Part shown: piece after piece, positions 58,092 to 64,000 of the stretch
Position numbering within the stretch: position 1 is the first letter of the stretch
Layout of the letters: the number at the start of each line of letters is the position of its first letter
Assembly (NCBI RefSeq): GCF_042675915.1
Contig: NZ_JBHTKL010000005.1
Coordinates: forward strand, 620,001 to 684,000
Direction: 5' to 3'
DNA length: 64,000 nucleotides
DNA from: Thalassobacillus_A hwangdonensis
Lineage (GTDB): Bacteria; Bacillota; Bacilli; Bacillales; Halobacillaceae
Position numbers and translations under genes: made by a program
The notes under the pieces: generated by a model
Database searches by the model: none
What the model was told of the DNA's origin: nothing
What the model saw: only the letters and a program-made list of their open reading frames with translations

Positions 58092-58962
58092 CATGGATAT
58101 AACGTTTAAAACCATTCAGGAAGCCCGGAAATGGGCTTCTCTTTTTTTACAGGAGCATGATCGGGAACCTCGCGTAGCCGATCTATTATTGGAGCACCAT
58201 CTGAATATGTCGTACACGCAGCTGTTAGCGTATGGAAGGGATCCCTTCCCTGAAATGATCAAGGAATTTTTCGTTGCGGACATCGTTCGTCATTGCGACA
58301 CAGGAGTACCTGTCCAGCATTTGATCGGCCAGGCAGCTTTTTATGGACGGAGTTTCCACGTCAATGAGCATGTGCTTATCCCGCGGCCGGAAACGGAAGA
58401 GCTCGTTGAAGGAGTGCTGCAGTTTGCGTTGGATCACCATTTGAAGTCACCAGTCATCGTTGATCTTGGAACCGGAAGCGGCGCGATTGCATGCAGCCTG
58501 TCCTTGGATTTGCCAGAGAGCAACGTGTATGCAACCGATATTTCAGAACAGGCATTGGCGATTGCAGAGCAAAATGCGACGCAGTTAGGGGCGAAAGTGA
58601 CCTTCAAACAGGGGGATTTTCTTGCCCCTTTGGTAGATGGGCTGGATACAGTGGACATAATCGTATCGAATCCTCCGTACATCTCTGAAGAAGAAGCGTC
58701 GGAACTCTCCGAAACGGTAAAAAACTTTGATCCATCGTTAGCCTTATTTGCAGATGAAGATGGCCTTGCTGCTTACCGCAAAATACTGATGCAAATTCAG
58801 GAAAGCGCCTATCAACCAGCACTGATTGCATTCGAAATCGGCCACACCCAAGCCGATGCCATCTCCATACTAGTAAAACAAATCACAACCTACCACCCAG
58901 AAGTCCGAAAAGACATCAACGGCAAAGACCGAATGATCTTTTGTACTCCTACGAGTTTTTAA
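58084..58962 (+). CDS. prmC: Release factor glutamine methyltransferase PrmC
   Basis: 292 residues from the GTG at 58084 (GGAG 7 bp upstream); an ATG at 58093 is an alternative. The SAM-binding motif is VIVDLGTGSGAIACSLSL and the catalytic NPPY is in IIVSNPPYISEEEASEL. It methylates the Gln of the GGQ motif of release factors. It overlaps prfA by 8 bp, so the pair is coupled. Confidence 0.93.
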   Translation: MNNMDITFKTIQEARKWASLFLQEHDREPRVADLLLEHHLNMSYTQLLAYGRDPFPEMIKEFFVADIVRHCDTGVPVQHLIGQAAFYGRSFHVNEHVLIPRPETEELVEGVLQFALDHHLKSPVIVDLGTGSGAIACSLSLDLPESNVYATDISEQALAIAEQNATQLGAKVTFKQGDFLAPLVDGLDTVDIIVSNPPYISEEEASELSETVKNFDPSLALFADEDGLAAYRKILMQIQESAYQPALIAFEIGHTQADAISILVKQITTYHPEVRKDINGKDRMIFCTPTSF

Positions 58963-59040
58963 ATATTGTGGAATCAGTTATAGTTTGCATTTTGTAATAT
59001 ACGAGTACTGTTATTGAAAACGATAGCTGATTAATTTACT

Positions 59041-59212
59041 GGGGCGTTTATTAAACTTTAGCAGGGGTGCTTGGGAATTGACGAGACTCCCGCGGGAATG
59101 GATTGGCTGGCAAGACCCCACAGAGCTTTAAGCTCGAGGAGGCTTGCCGCCATCCCCGCAGGAAAGCGAGTTATTTCTCAAGCACCCCTACTTTTGCAAA
59201 AGGTAACGCCCC
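59041..59212 (+). repeat. Palindromic interspersed element, copy F
   Basis: The core (GACGAGACTCCCGCGGGAA ... CAAGACCCCACAG ... GAGGAGGCTTGCCG ... GCAGGAAAGCGAGTT) is nearly identical to copy B. Arms AGGGGTGCTTGGGAATT (59063-59079) and 59173-59189 match at 15 of 17. A further outer pair GGGGCGTT (59041-59048) and AACGCCCC (59205-59212) encloses it. It fills most of the 338-bp gap between prmC and spoIIR. Confidence 0.85.
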
Positions 59213-59238
59213 ATAATTTTAAAAATAGTAGATTATGA

Positions 59239-59268
59239 GTTTAAAAGAAATGTGTGCTGCCCATACTA
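59239..59268 (+). promoter_or_regulatory. Candidate sigma-F promoter of spoIIR
   Basis: GTTTA (59239-59243), a 15-bp spacer and GCCCATACTA (59259-59268) fit the forespore sigma-F pattern GYWTA-N15/16-GGNNANANTW with one mismatch. B. subtilis spoIIR depends on sigma F. Confidence 0.65.
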
Positions 59269-59300
59269 TGACCAATAGCAAGTAGAGAGGGGCACACACA

Positions 59301-59906
59301 ATGAAAAAAGCACTTATAACAATCTTGATCCTAATGACATTGATCATATCCATTCCGGTGACCGGCTCTGGTCAGACGCAAGGTTCCGATTATCAAGTAA
59401 TCCCTGATGAAGCAATCCGACTTCGCATCCTGGCTAATAGTAACTCAGAAACAGACCAGCAACTGAAACGTGTGATCAGAGACAACGTTAACGCAGAGAT
59501 TACGACATGGGTAGAATCACTGACTTCCATCGAAACAGCACGTGAAATGATCTCCAACCGTCTCGGTGAAGTCGAAGATATCGTTGCAACCACACTTGAA
59601 GGCGCCGGTGTCAGCCAATCCTATCAGGTCGCTTACGATCAGAACGTTTCCTTTCCTACTAAACTGTACGGCAATTATATTTATCCTGCAGGTCAATACG
59701 AAGCGATTTTGATTACTTTGGGACAGGGAAAAGGAGATAACTGGTGGTGTGTACTGTTTCCTCCATTATGTTTCCTTGATTTCTCGAACGGGACGACCGT
59801 AGCAGCGGCTGAAACCGGGGACGAGGCTCCGGCCGAGGCAGAAGAAGTAGAAGTTGAATTCTTTCTTGTGAAACTATGGAACAAGCTGATCAGTCTATTT
59901 TCTTAG
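59301..59906 (+). CDS. spoIIR: Stage II sporulation protein R
   Basis: 201 residues. The N-terminal signal sequence is MKKALITILILMTLIISIPV. The SpoIIR domain follows (IPDEAIRLRILANSNSETDQ, LYGNYIYPAGQYEAILITLG, GDNWWCVLFPPLCFLDFSNG). It is made in the forespore, secreted into the intermembrane space and triggers SpoIIGA to process pro-sigma E. AGAGAGGGG precedes the ATG. The C-terminal part has an acidic stretch (EAPAEAEEVEVE) before the final helix. Confidence 0.95.
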   Translation: MKKALITILILMTLIISIPVTGSGQTQGSDYQVIPDEAIRLRILANSNSETDQQLKRVIRDNVNAEITTWVESLTSIETAREMISNRLGEVEDIVATTLEGAGVSQSYQVAYDQNVSFPTKLYGNYIYPAGQYEAILITLGQGKGDNWWCVLFPPLCFLDFSNGTTVAAAETGDEAPAEAEEVEVEFFLVKLWNKLISLFS

Positions 59907-59912
59907 CATATC

Positions 59913-59962
59913 AACCCACTCCTTTTCATAGAGTAATGATAGAAAAGGAGTGGGTTCTTTTT
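59913..59962 (+). terminator. spoIIR terminator that also buries the next gene's ribosome binding site
   Basis: AACCCACTCCTTTTC (59913-59927) pairs perfectly with GAAAAGGAGTGGGTT (59942-59956) over 15 bp, followed by CTTTTT and then directly by the ATG at 59963. The right arm holds the AAAAGGAG site of that gene. Confidence 0.85.
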
Positions 59963-60385
59963 ATGGAAATAAAAAAAATCGATAAGGCGTTGTGCAGAAC
60001 TTTGGATGAGGAACATCGTCTGCTTCAAGCTGGGAAATTGAAGGAGCAGGAACTTCTCGAATATGGGTACATGATTGAAGCTGGAGAGGAAAAAATCGGA
60101 AGTTTTCAGCTTCATCCTACTGATGAGCACAGTGTTCAACTACGAAAACTGTCTTTATTCAATGAAGCGACCCCCGAGCTGTTGCTGTTCATTTTTCATG
60201 AGATTTTAGTCTTTATTCATACAACTGAGGTGGATCAGGTGATTGTTTCCAGCCATACAAGGTTTCTCGATGAATTATTAGAACACTATGGTTTCGAAAA
60301 GAATGACGGCAGCAAAAACCAAGCACCTTCCACCCATAAAAGCTGGGTTTATAAAATAAGTAATAACAGTAATCCACAGGAATGA
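59963..60385 (+). CDS. Hypothetical protein, possible GNAT fold
   Basis: 140 residues, soluble. It begins MEIKKIDKALCRTLDEEHRL. The central beta-alpha pattern (EYGYMIEAGEEKIGSFQLHP, LRKLSLFNEATPELLLFIFH, VDQVIVSSHTRFLDELLEHY) recalls a reduced GNAT acetyltransferase, and ywlB of B. subtilis in this neighbourhood is one, but no clear acetyl-CoA loop is visible. The only ribosome binding site lies in the 3' arm of the preceding terminator hairpin, so translation from spoIIR read-through RNA should be poor. Confidence 0.6.
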   Translation: MEIKKIDKALCRTLDEEHRLLQAGKLKEQELLEYGYMIEAGEEKIGSFQLHPTDEHSVQLRKLSLFNEATPELLLFIFHEILVFIHTTEVDQVIVSSHTRFLDELLEHYGFEKNDGSKNQAPSTHKSWVYKISNNSNPQE

Positions 60386-60497
60386 AGAATTCCTGTGGAT
60401 TTTGTGTATACAAATGTGAATAACTCATTTAATCACAAAATGTAACCGGTTAATTGTGGATGAAATAGTGGATAACTTGTGATTAACCGGTGGATAG
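60370..60497. promoter_or_regulatory. Cluster of DnaA-box-like motifs upstream of ywlC
   Basis: Relative to TGTGGATAA, single-mismatch copies occur at 60370-60378 (minus strand), 60415-60423, 60455-60463 and 60467-60475. Two-mismatch copies occur at 60394-60402 and 60489-60497. The intervening ACCGGTTAAT (60445-60454) and ATTAACCGGT (60482-60491) form an inverted repeat around two of them. The region upstream of ywlC is, as I recall, a DnaA-bound locus in B. subtilis. Confidence 0.6.
60371..60404 (+). terminator. Terminator after the 140-aa gene
   Basis: AATCCACAGGAAT (60371-60383) pairs perfectly with ATTCCTGTGGATT (60389-60401), followed by TTG. The stem includes the stop codon; the T-run is short. 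Confidence 0.6.
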
Positions 60498-60568
60498 CCG
60501 GTAGACTTGCGTCAATACCTTCAAAGATTCATAATAACTATAGAAGAATCGAGAAGGAGCAAGCAATC

Positions 60569-61615
60569 ATGATGCACTACAATACGAAAGTTTGGAAAAT
60601 AAACAGCATACAAACAGAGGGCTCAAGCGATGATTTAGATGAAGCTGCGCAATTGCTGAAGGCGCATGAAACGGTCGCTTTTCCTACCGAAACCGTGTAT
60701 GGATTAGGAGCGGATGCAACTTGTGAACAAGCTGTGGATAAAATATTCCAGGCGAAAGGACGCCCAGCCGATAATCCATTGATCGTTCATGTCGCTTCGA
60801 AACAGAAAATCGAAGACCTTGTGACTGTCATCCCTCCAGTAGCTGAAAAATTGATCGAGCAGTGCATGCCCGGTCCACTAACAATCGTACTGGAGAGTAA
60901 CGGGAGCTGTGCTGCAAATGTTACAGCTGGGTTGTCTACCGTCGCAATCCGGATGCCGGACCATCCGGTAGCAAATGCACTTTTGAAGGCTTGTGATCTT
61001 CCACTGGCAGCTCCGAGTGCGAACCGTTCTGGACGGCCAAGTCCGACAGAGGCAGAACACGTATATCAGGATCTAAACGGCAGGGTCTCCGGGATCGTGG
61101 ATGGTGGTCCCACTGGAGTAGGTGTGGAATCGACTGTAGTGGATTGTACAAGTGAAGTTCCGATCATCTTACGTCCAGGTGGTTTAACAAAAGAAGAAAT
61201 CGAATCTGTCGTAGGAGAAGTGATGGTCGATCCTGCGTTGGCATCTGATAGAGATAAACCGAAATCGCCCGGAATGAAATACAAGCACTATGAACCGGAG
61301 GCACCACTATGGCTGGTCAATGGAAGTGATGACTTTTTCATTCAGCAATTACGAGAATTGGAGCAGCAAGGAAAGCGTGTCGGTGTCATTGCAAGTACAC
61401 AATTCATCAATAAAATCGAAGACGCAAACGCATTATCCGTCGGCTCAAGAAAAGACTTGAAAGAGGTAGCGGTCAACCTTTATAAAGCACTCCGTCACTT
61501 TAAAAAGGCAGACGTAGATGTCATCCTTTGTGAAGCGTTTCCGAATGAAGGAGTAGGAGAAGCAATCATGAACCGACTCCAGAAAGCCGCAAGCAGTCAA
61601 TTGGATGAATTTTAA
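60569..61615 (+). CDS. ywlC: L-threonylcarbamoyladenylate synthase (Sua5/YwlC type)
   Basis: 348 residues, the long Sua5 form. The YrdC domain (~20-215) shows AFPTETVYGLGADATCEQAV, IFQAKGRPADNPLIVHVAS and LPLAAPSANRSGRPSPTEAE. A C-terminal Sua5 domain follows (SPGMKYKHYEPEAPLWLV). It makes threonylcarbamoyl-AMP for the tRNA t6A modification. The ATG at 60569 has AGAAGGAGC upstream; the frame extends 30 codons further without support. DnaA-like boxes lie in its promoter region. Confidence 0.94.
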   Translation: MMHYNTKVWKINSIQTEGSSDDLDEAAQLLKAHETVAFPTETVYGLGADATCEQAVDKIFQAKGRPADNPLIVHVASKQKIEDLVTVIPPVAEKLIEQCMPGPLTIVLESNGSCAANVTAGLSTVAIRMPDHPVANALLKACDLPLAAPSANRSGRPSPTEAEHVYQDLNGRVSGIVDGGPTGVGVESTVVDCTSEVPIILRPGGLTKEEIESVVGEVMVDPALASDRDKPKSPGMKYKHYEPEAPLWLVNGSDDFFIQQLRELEQQGKRVGVIASTQFINKIEDANALSVGSRKDLKEVAVNLYKALRHFKKADVDVILCEAFPNEGVGEAIMNRLQKAASSQLDEF

Positions 61616-61632
61616 TTTCGTTTTCATAGGAT

Positions 61633-61677
61633 GAAACCTCCCCGCATATAGTGAGATAGCATGTCCGGGGAGGTTTC
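61633..61677 (+). promoter_or_regulatory. Hairpin sequestering the mntP ribosome binding site
   Basis: GAAACCTCCCCG (61633-61644) and CGGGGAGGTTTC (61666-61677) form a 12-bp perfect stem with a 21-nt loop. The right arm contains GGGGAGG, and the mntP ATG starts 3 bp later. No T-run follows, so it is a translational rather than a termination structure. Confidence 0.65.
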
Positions 61678-61680
61678 GCT

Positions 61681-62232
61681 ATGTCTTCCATCTGGTTGGG
61701 AGAGGTATCATCACTAACATTTTTAGGTTTTGCTCTGGGTTTGGATGCATTTTCCGTCTCATTGGGGCTAGGGATGCAGGTAATGCGATTAAAGCGAATT
61801 TTTTATATAGGCATCATCATCGGAATTTTTCATATGATCATGCCATTTATCGGAATATCACTTGGGAGGAGACTATCAGAGGAGTTCAGCGATATAGCAA
61901 TTGTCCTTGGTGGATTGTTGTTGATCGGCATTGGTGCACATATGCTGTTCTCGACCTTTCGTGAAAATGATGCTCCACTTCAGGCGCCAATCGGTATGGG
62001 AACCTTCGTCTTTGCATTCACCGTGAGCATCGACAGCTTTTCTGCAGGGTTAAGCCTCGGTTTATCCGGCGTTGGTGTATTGCTTGCCATCATACTGTTC
62101 GGGGTGATGAGTACGGTGTTGACTTGGACAGGCTTCCTGCTGGGACGAACCGCCAAAGGGCTGCTAGGTGTCTACAGCGAACTGCTTGGAGGCAGTATTC
62201 TTGTGGCAATCGGTTTGAATACGCTGTTTTAA
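61681..62232 (+). CDS. mntP: Manganese efflux pump MntP
   Basis: 183 residues with six membrane helices. The two internal repeats each carry an acidic residue in a helix (LGFALGLDAFSVSLGLGMQV and FVFAFTVSIDSFSAGLSLGL), the MntP/YebN signature. It exports excess Mn2+. The ATG immediately follows a hairpin that contains the ribosome binding site. No yybP-ykoY manganese riboswitch is recognisable in the 65-bp gap, but the hairpin suggests post-transcriptional control. Confidence 0.93.
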   Translation: MSSIWLGEVSSLTFLGFALGLDAFSVSLGLGMQVMRLKRIFYIGIIIGIFHMIMPFIGISLGRRLSEEFSDIAIVLGGLLLIGIGAHMLFSTFRENDAPLQAPIGMGTFVFAFTVSIDSFSAGLSLGLSGVGVLLAIILFGVMSTVLTWTGFLLGRTAKGLLGVYSELLGGSILVAIGLNTLF

Positions 62233-62309
62233 TTAAAGGTTCCGATTTTCTAATCGAAACGCCTATGGTATGATATGGGCAAAATCAGTCGATGTGGAGG
62301 AACGGAATT

Positions 62310-62915
62310 ATGAAGGTATTATTCATTTGTACAGGTAATACATGCAGAAGCCCGATGGCAGAGGCATTATTGAAGCATCATGGAACGGATGTCGAAGTGA
62401 AGTCTGCCGGTATTTTTGCGGGCAAGGGGCAGCCAGCTTCCCAGGGAACGGTGGAAGTGTTGGACGAGAAAGGGATTAAGCTGGAACATGCTTCCCAATC
62501 GGTGACAGGGGAATTGCTCCAATGGGCAGATGTTATTCTTACGATGACCGAGCAGCATAAACAGTCGCTATTGATGCAGCATTCAGCTCATCAGGATCGA
62601 GTTTATACATTGAAGGAATACGTCCTCATGGATGAACTGGAAGAATGGGAAAAGTTGAAGCAGGCCTACAGTGACCTCGAAGAGAAACGGCTGACGTTCA
62701 TGAACGAACACCACCATCTGCAGGGCAAAGAGTTGGAAAAGGAATTACTGGATCATCTGGAAGCGGACATCATCGCAATCAAGAAGATGGAAGCAGACCT
62801 ACCTGACTTGAACATTTCTGATCCTTTTGGCGGAAATGTGACAATTTACCGCAAAACCCTCCAAGAAATTGAAAATCATATTGAACTTCTAGTAAAAAAG
62901 ATGGACAATAGATAA
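62310..62915 (+). CDS. ywlE: Protein arginine phosphatase YwlE with central insertion
   Basis: 201 residues, about 50 more than B. subtilis YwlE. The N-terminus is the low-molecular-weight phosphatase loop with C7, T11 and R13 (VLFICTGNTCRSPMAEALL); T11 marks arginine-phosphate specificity. The general-acid Asp is in ISDPFGGNVTIYRKTLQEIE. Between YTLKEYVL and this motif lies a ~50-residue charged helical insert (EEWEKLKQAYSDLEEKRLTF...). It reverses McsB arginine phosphorylation. GGAGGAAC precedes the ATG at 62310; the frame start at 62292 lacks a site. Confidence 0.9.
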   Translation: MKVLFICTGNTCRSPMAEALLKHHGTDVEVKSAGIFAGKGQPASQGTVEVLDEKGIKLEHASQSVTGELLQWADVILTMTEQHKQSLLMQHSAHQDRVYTLKEYVLMDELEEWEKLKQAYSDLEEKRLTFMNEHHHLQGKELEKELLDHLEADIIAIKKMEADLPDLNISDPFGGNVTIYRKTLQEIENHIELLVKKMDNR

Positions 62916-62946
62916 AAAGAGCTTCAATTTATCTGGGGGGATTCAG

Positions 62947-64000
62947 TTGGAGAAAAAGTATAAGTTCAGCTTACGCTGGAAGCTTGTTTTGTTCGTAACG
63001 GTGCTTGCATTGATCACCTATACGACGAGCATGCTGTTCATTTCTGTTTTTTATGAGTATATCAATGATTTCTGGAATGTATCCGAGCAGGTATTCACCG
63101 TACTTACACTAGTGCTTGGGGTGTTCTGGTCAGGTGTGCTTGCCTATTTCATGTCAGGGTTCATCACTCGACCTTTGAAAAAGCTGGAGCGTGTCGTCAG
63201 CATTGCAGCAGAGGGAGACTTGACGGAAGATATCGATGTCCCAAAATCGGATGACGAAATCCGTTCCTTGACCCTTGCATTCGAGAAGATGCTGGGTAAT
63301 ATGAAATCGATCATTCGTAACATTGATGATAACTTCGAAGAAACGAACGAATCGGTACATAAAATGAAGCTTGCGGCTGAATATGTATCTGACCAGGCGA
63401 CTGCAATCGGCCGGACGGTCCATGACATTTCTTCAGGAGCGGAGAGCTCATCCAATGCCATCCAGCAGACAGCAGAGTCGGTGGAAGAGTCGACACAGCT
63501 TGCGAGCCAGGTGCAGGAGAAAGCCAATCAGTCGAAACAGAAGTCTTCTGATATGGTAAATGTCCTGAACGAGTCGAAGAAAGTGATACATAATATGGTC
63601 AACGGCATCCAGAACCTTTCTGTTGAACAGGAAGCTTCCTTGGAGGATGTAGAACGCCTTGAAACGAATGCAAAAGAAGTAGAAAAAATCATTTCCCTTG
63701 TTGGAGAGATTGCTGAACAGACCAACCTCCTTGCACTCAACGCTTCCATCGAAGCGGCACGCGCAGGTGAACACGGAAAAGGATTCGCTGTCGTTGCAGA
63801 AGAAGTGCGCAAGCTTGCAGACGAAAGTGCTACCGCTGTTCAAGGGATTTCCGATTTGATCGATAATATCCAACGCGATGTGAAACAGGTCGTCGGGAAA
63901 ATCGGGAAGCACGTGGAGTTCGCCCGTGAAGAAGCTGGCAAAGGTCAGCAATCCAATGCTGCCATCCAGCAGATGTCGGAGTCCATTAATGAAGTTGCAA
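62947..64000 (+). CDS. Methyl-accepting chemotaxis protein (3' end outside window)
   Basis: A TTG start at 62947 follows GGGGGG by 6 bp; the frame stays open to the window edge (about 351 codons). Two membrane helices are close together (LVLFVTVLALITYTTSMLFI at ~13-32 and FTVLTLVLGVFWSGVLAYFM at ~50-70), so almost no extracellular sensor exists. A HAMP domain follows (SGFITRPLKKLERVVSIAAE), then the signalling coiled coil with tip EQTNLLALNASIEAARAGEH. It probably senses membrane or internal state. It follows ywlE after 31 bp and may be co-transcribed. Confidence 0.9.
   Translation, partial: MEKKYKFSLRWKLVLFVTVLALITYTTSMLFISVFYEYINDFWNVSEQVFTVLTLVLGVFWSGVLAYFMSGFITRPLKKLERVVSIAAEGDLTEDIDVPKSDDEIRSLTLAFEKMLGNMKSIIRNIDDNFEETNESVHKMKLAAEYVSDQATAIGRTVHDISSGAESSSNAIQQTAESVEESTQLASQVQEKANQSKQKSSDMVNVLNESKKVIHNMVNGIQNLSVEQEASLEDVERLETNAKEVEKIISLVGEIAEQTNLLALNASIEAARAGEHGKGFAVVAEEVRKLADESATAVQGISDLIDNIQRDVKQVVGKIGKHVEFAREEAGKGQQSNAAIQQMSESINEVA

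Noticed and set aside
61616..61680. yybP-ykoY manganese riboswitch before mntP
   Set aside because: The gap is only 65 bp and lacks the paired loops and conserved motifs of that class; only a simple hairpin is present.

Overview
The window is a chromosomal segment of an endospore-forming Bacillaceae (Firmicutes), probably a halotolerant genus close to Halobacillus, Virgibacillus or Pontibacillus. The evidence is gene content and order. From about 13 kb onward the genes follow the ywd-ywf-ywg-ywh-ywi-ywj-ywk-ywl stretch of Bacillus subtilis: ywdI, ywdK, cwlJ-gerQ, hemQ, pta, lipL, ywfO, ywgA, ywhD, pbpG, speE-speB, ywiB-argS, a minor cardiolipin synthase, fadF, rpoE, pyrG, ywjG, spo0F, fba, tal, murA2, glpX, rho, rpmE, tdk, prfA-prmC, spoIIR, ywlC, mntP, ywlE. 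Sporulation and germination genes (spo0F, spoIIR, cwlJ, gerQ, a Spo0E-like phosphatase) point the same way. I saw no rRNA, tRNA, CRISPR array, prophage or intact insertion sequence. The species is not determined.

Layout. 0-13 kb is accessory: a phasin-like fragment, an RsbR-type stressosome paralogue, an RpiR regulator, glycolate oxidase glcDF, nagAB, a chemoreceptor, a toast-rack protein, membrane proteins, a Cys-containing 54-aa protein and a sodium symporter. 13-32 kb holds the conserved ywd-ywi genes, an ECF sigma/anti-sigma pair, an HxlR regulator and polyamine genes. 32-44.5 kb is a fatty/branched acyl-CoA module: fadF, then thiolase, 3-hydroxyacyl-CoA dehydrogenase, two acyl-CoA dehydrogenases, MeaB, a TetR regulator and the fused B12 enzyme IcmF. 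The last six genes are tightly spaced, with overlaps at the end. A FadR-like palindrome, a second palindrome and a catabolite-response element precede these genes. 45-53 kb carries rpoE, pyrG with its CTP-sensing attenuator, the phosphorelay gene spo0F and central carbon genes. 53-64 kb carries rho to ywlE and a second, truncated chemoreceptor.

Several starts move from the longest open frame because of ribosome binding sites. Three small genes outside a simple long-ORF view were read directly: the 54-aa protein at 11267, the Spo0E-like gene at 23018 (minus strand) and a XapX-type protein at 31260.

The most interesting signals are non-coding. (1) Two six-unit arrays of a TCGCCGGAAA core, after nagB and after icmF on opposite strands, share the unit spacing 20-20-21-20-20 while the spacers differ. 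A third array has six AATCAGTAAA-like cores exactly 21 bp apart and ends at an ECF promoter. (2) Six copies of a roughly 120-bp palindromic element have outer arms that differ between copies but stay complementary within each copy. (3) At three places a strong ribosome binding site lies in the 3' arm of a perfect hairpin (9199, 59913, 61633). (4) A cluster of DnaA-box-like motifs lies upstream of ywlC.
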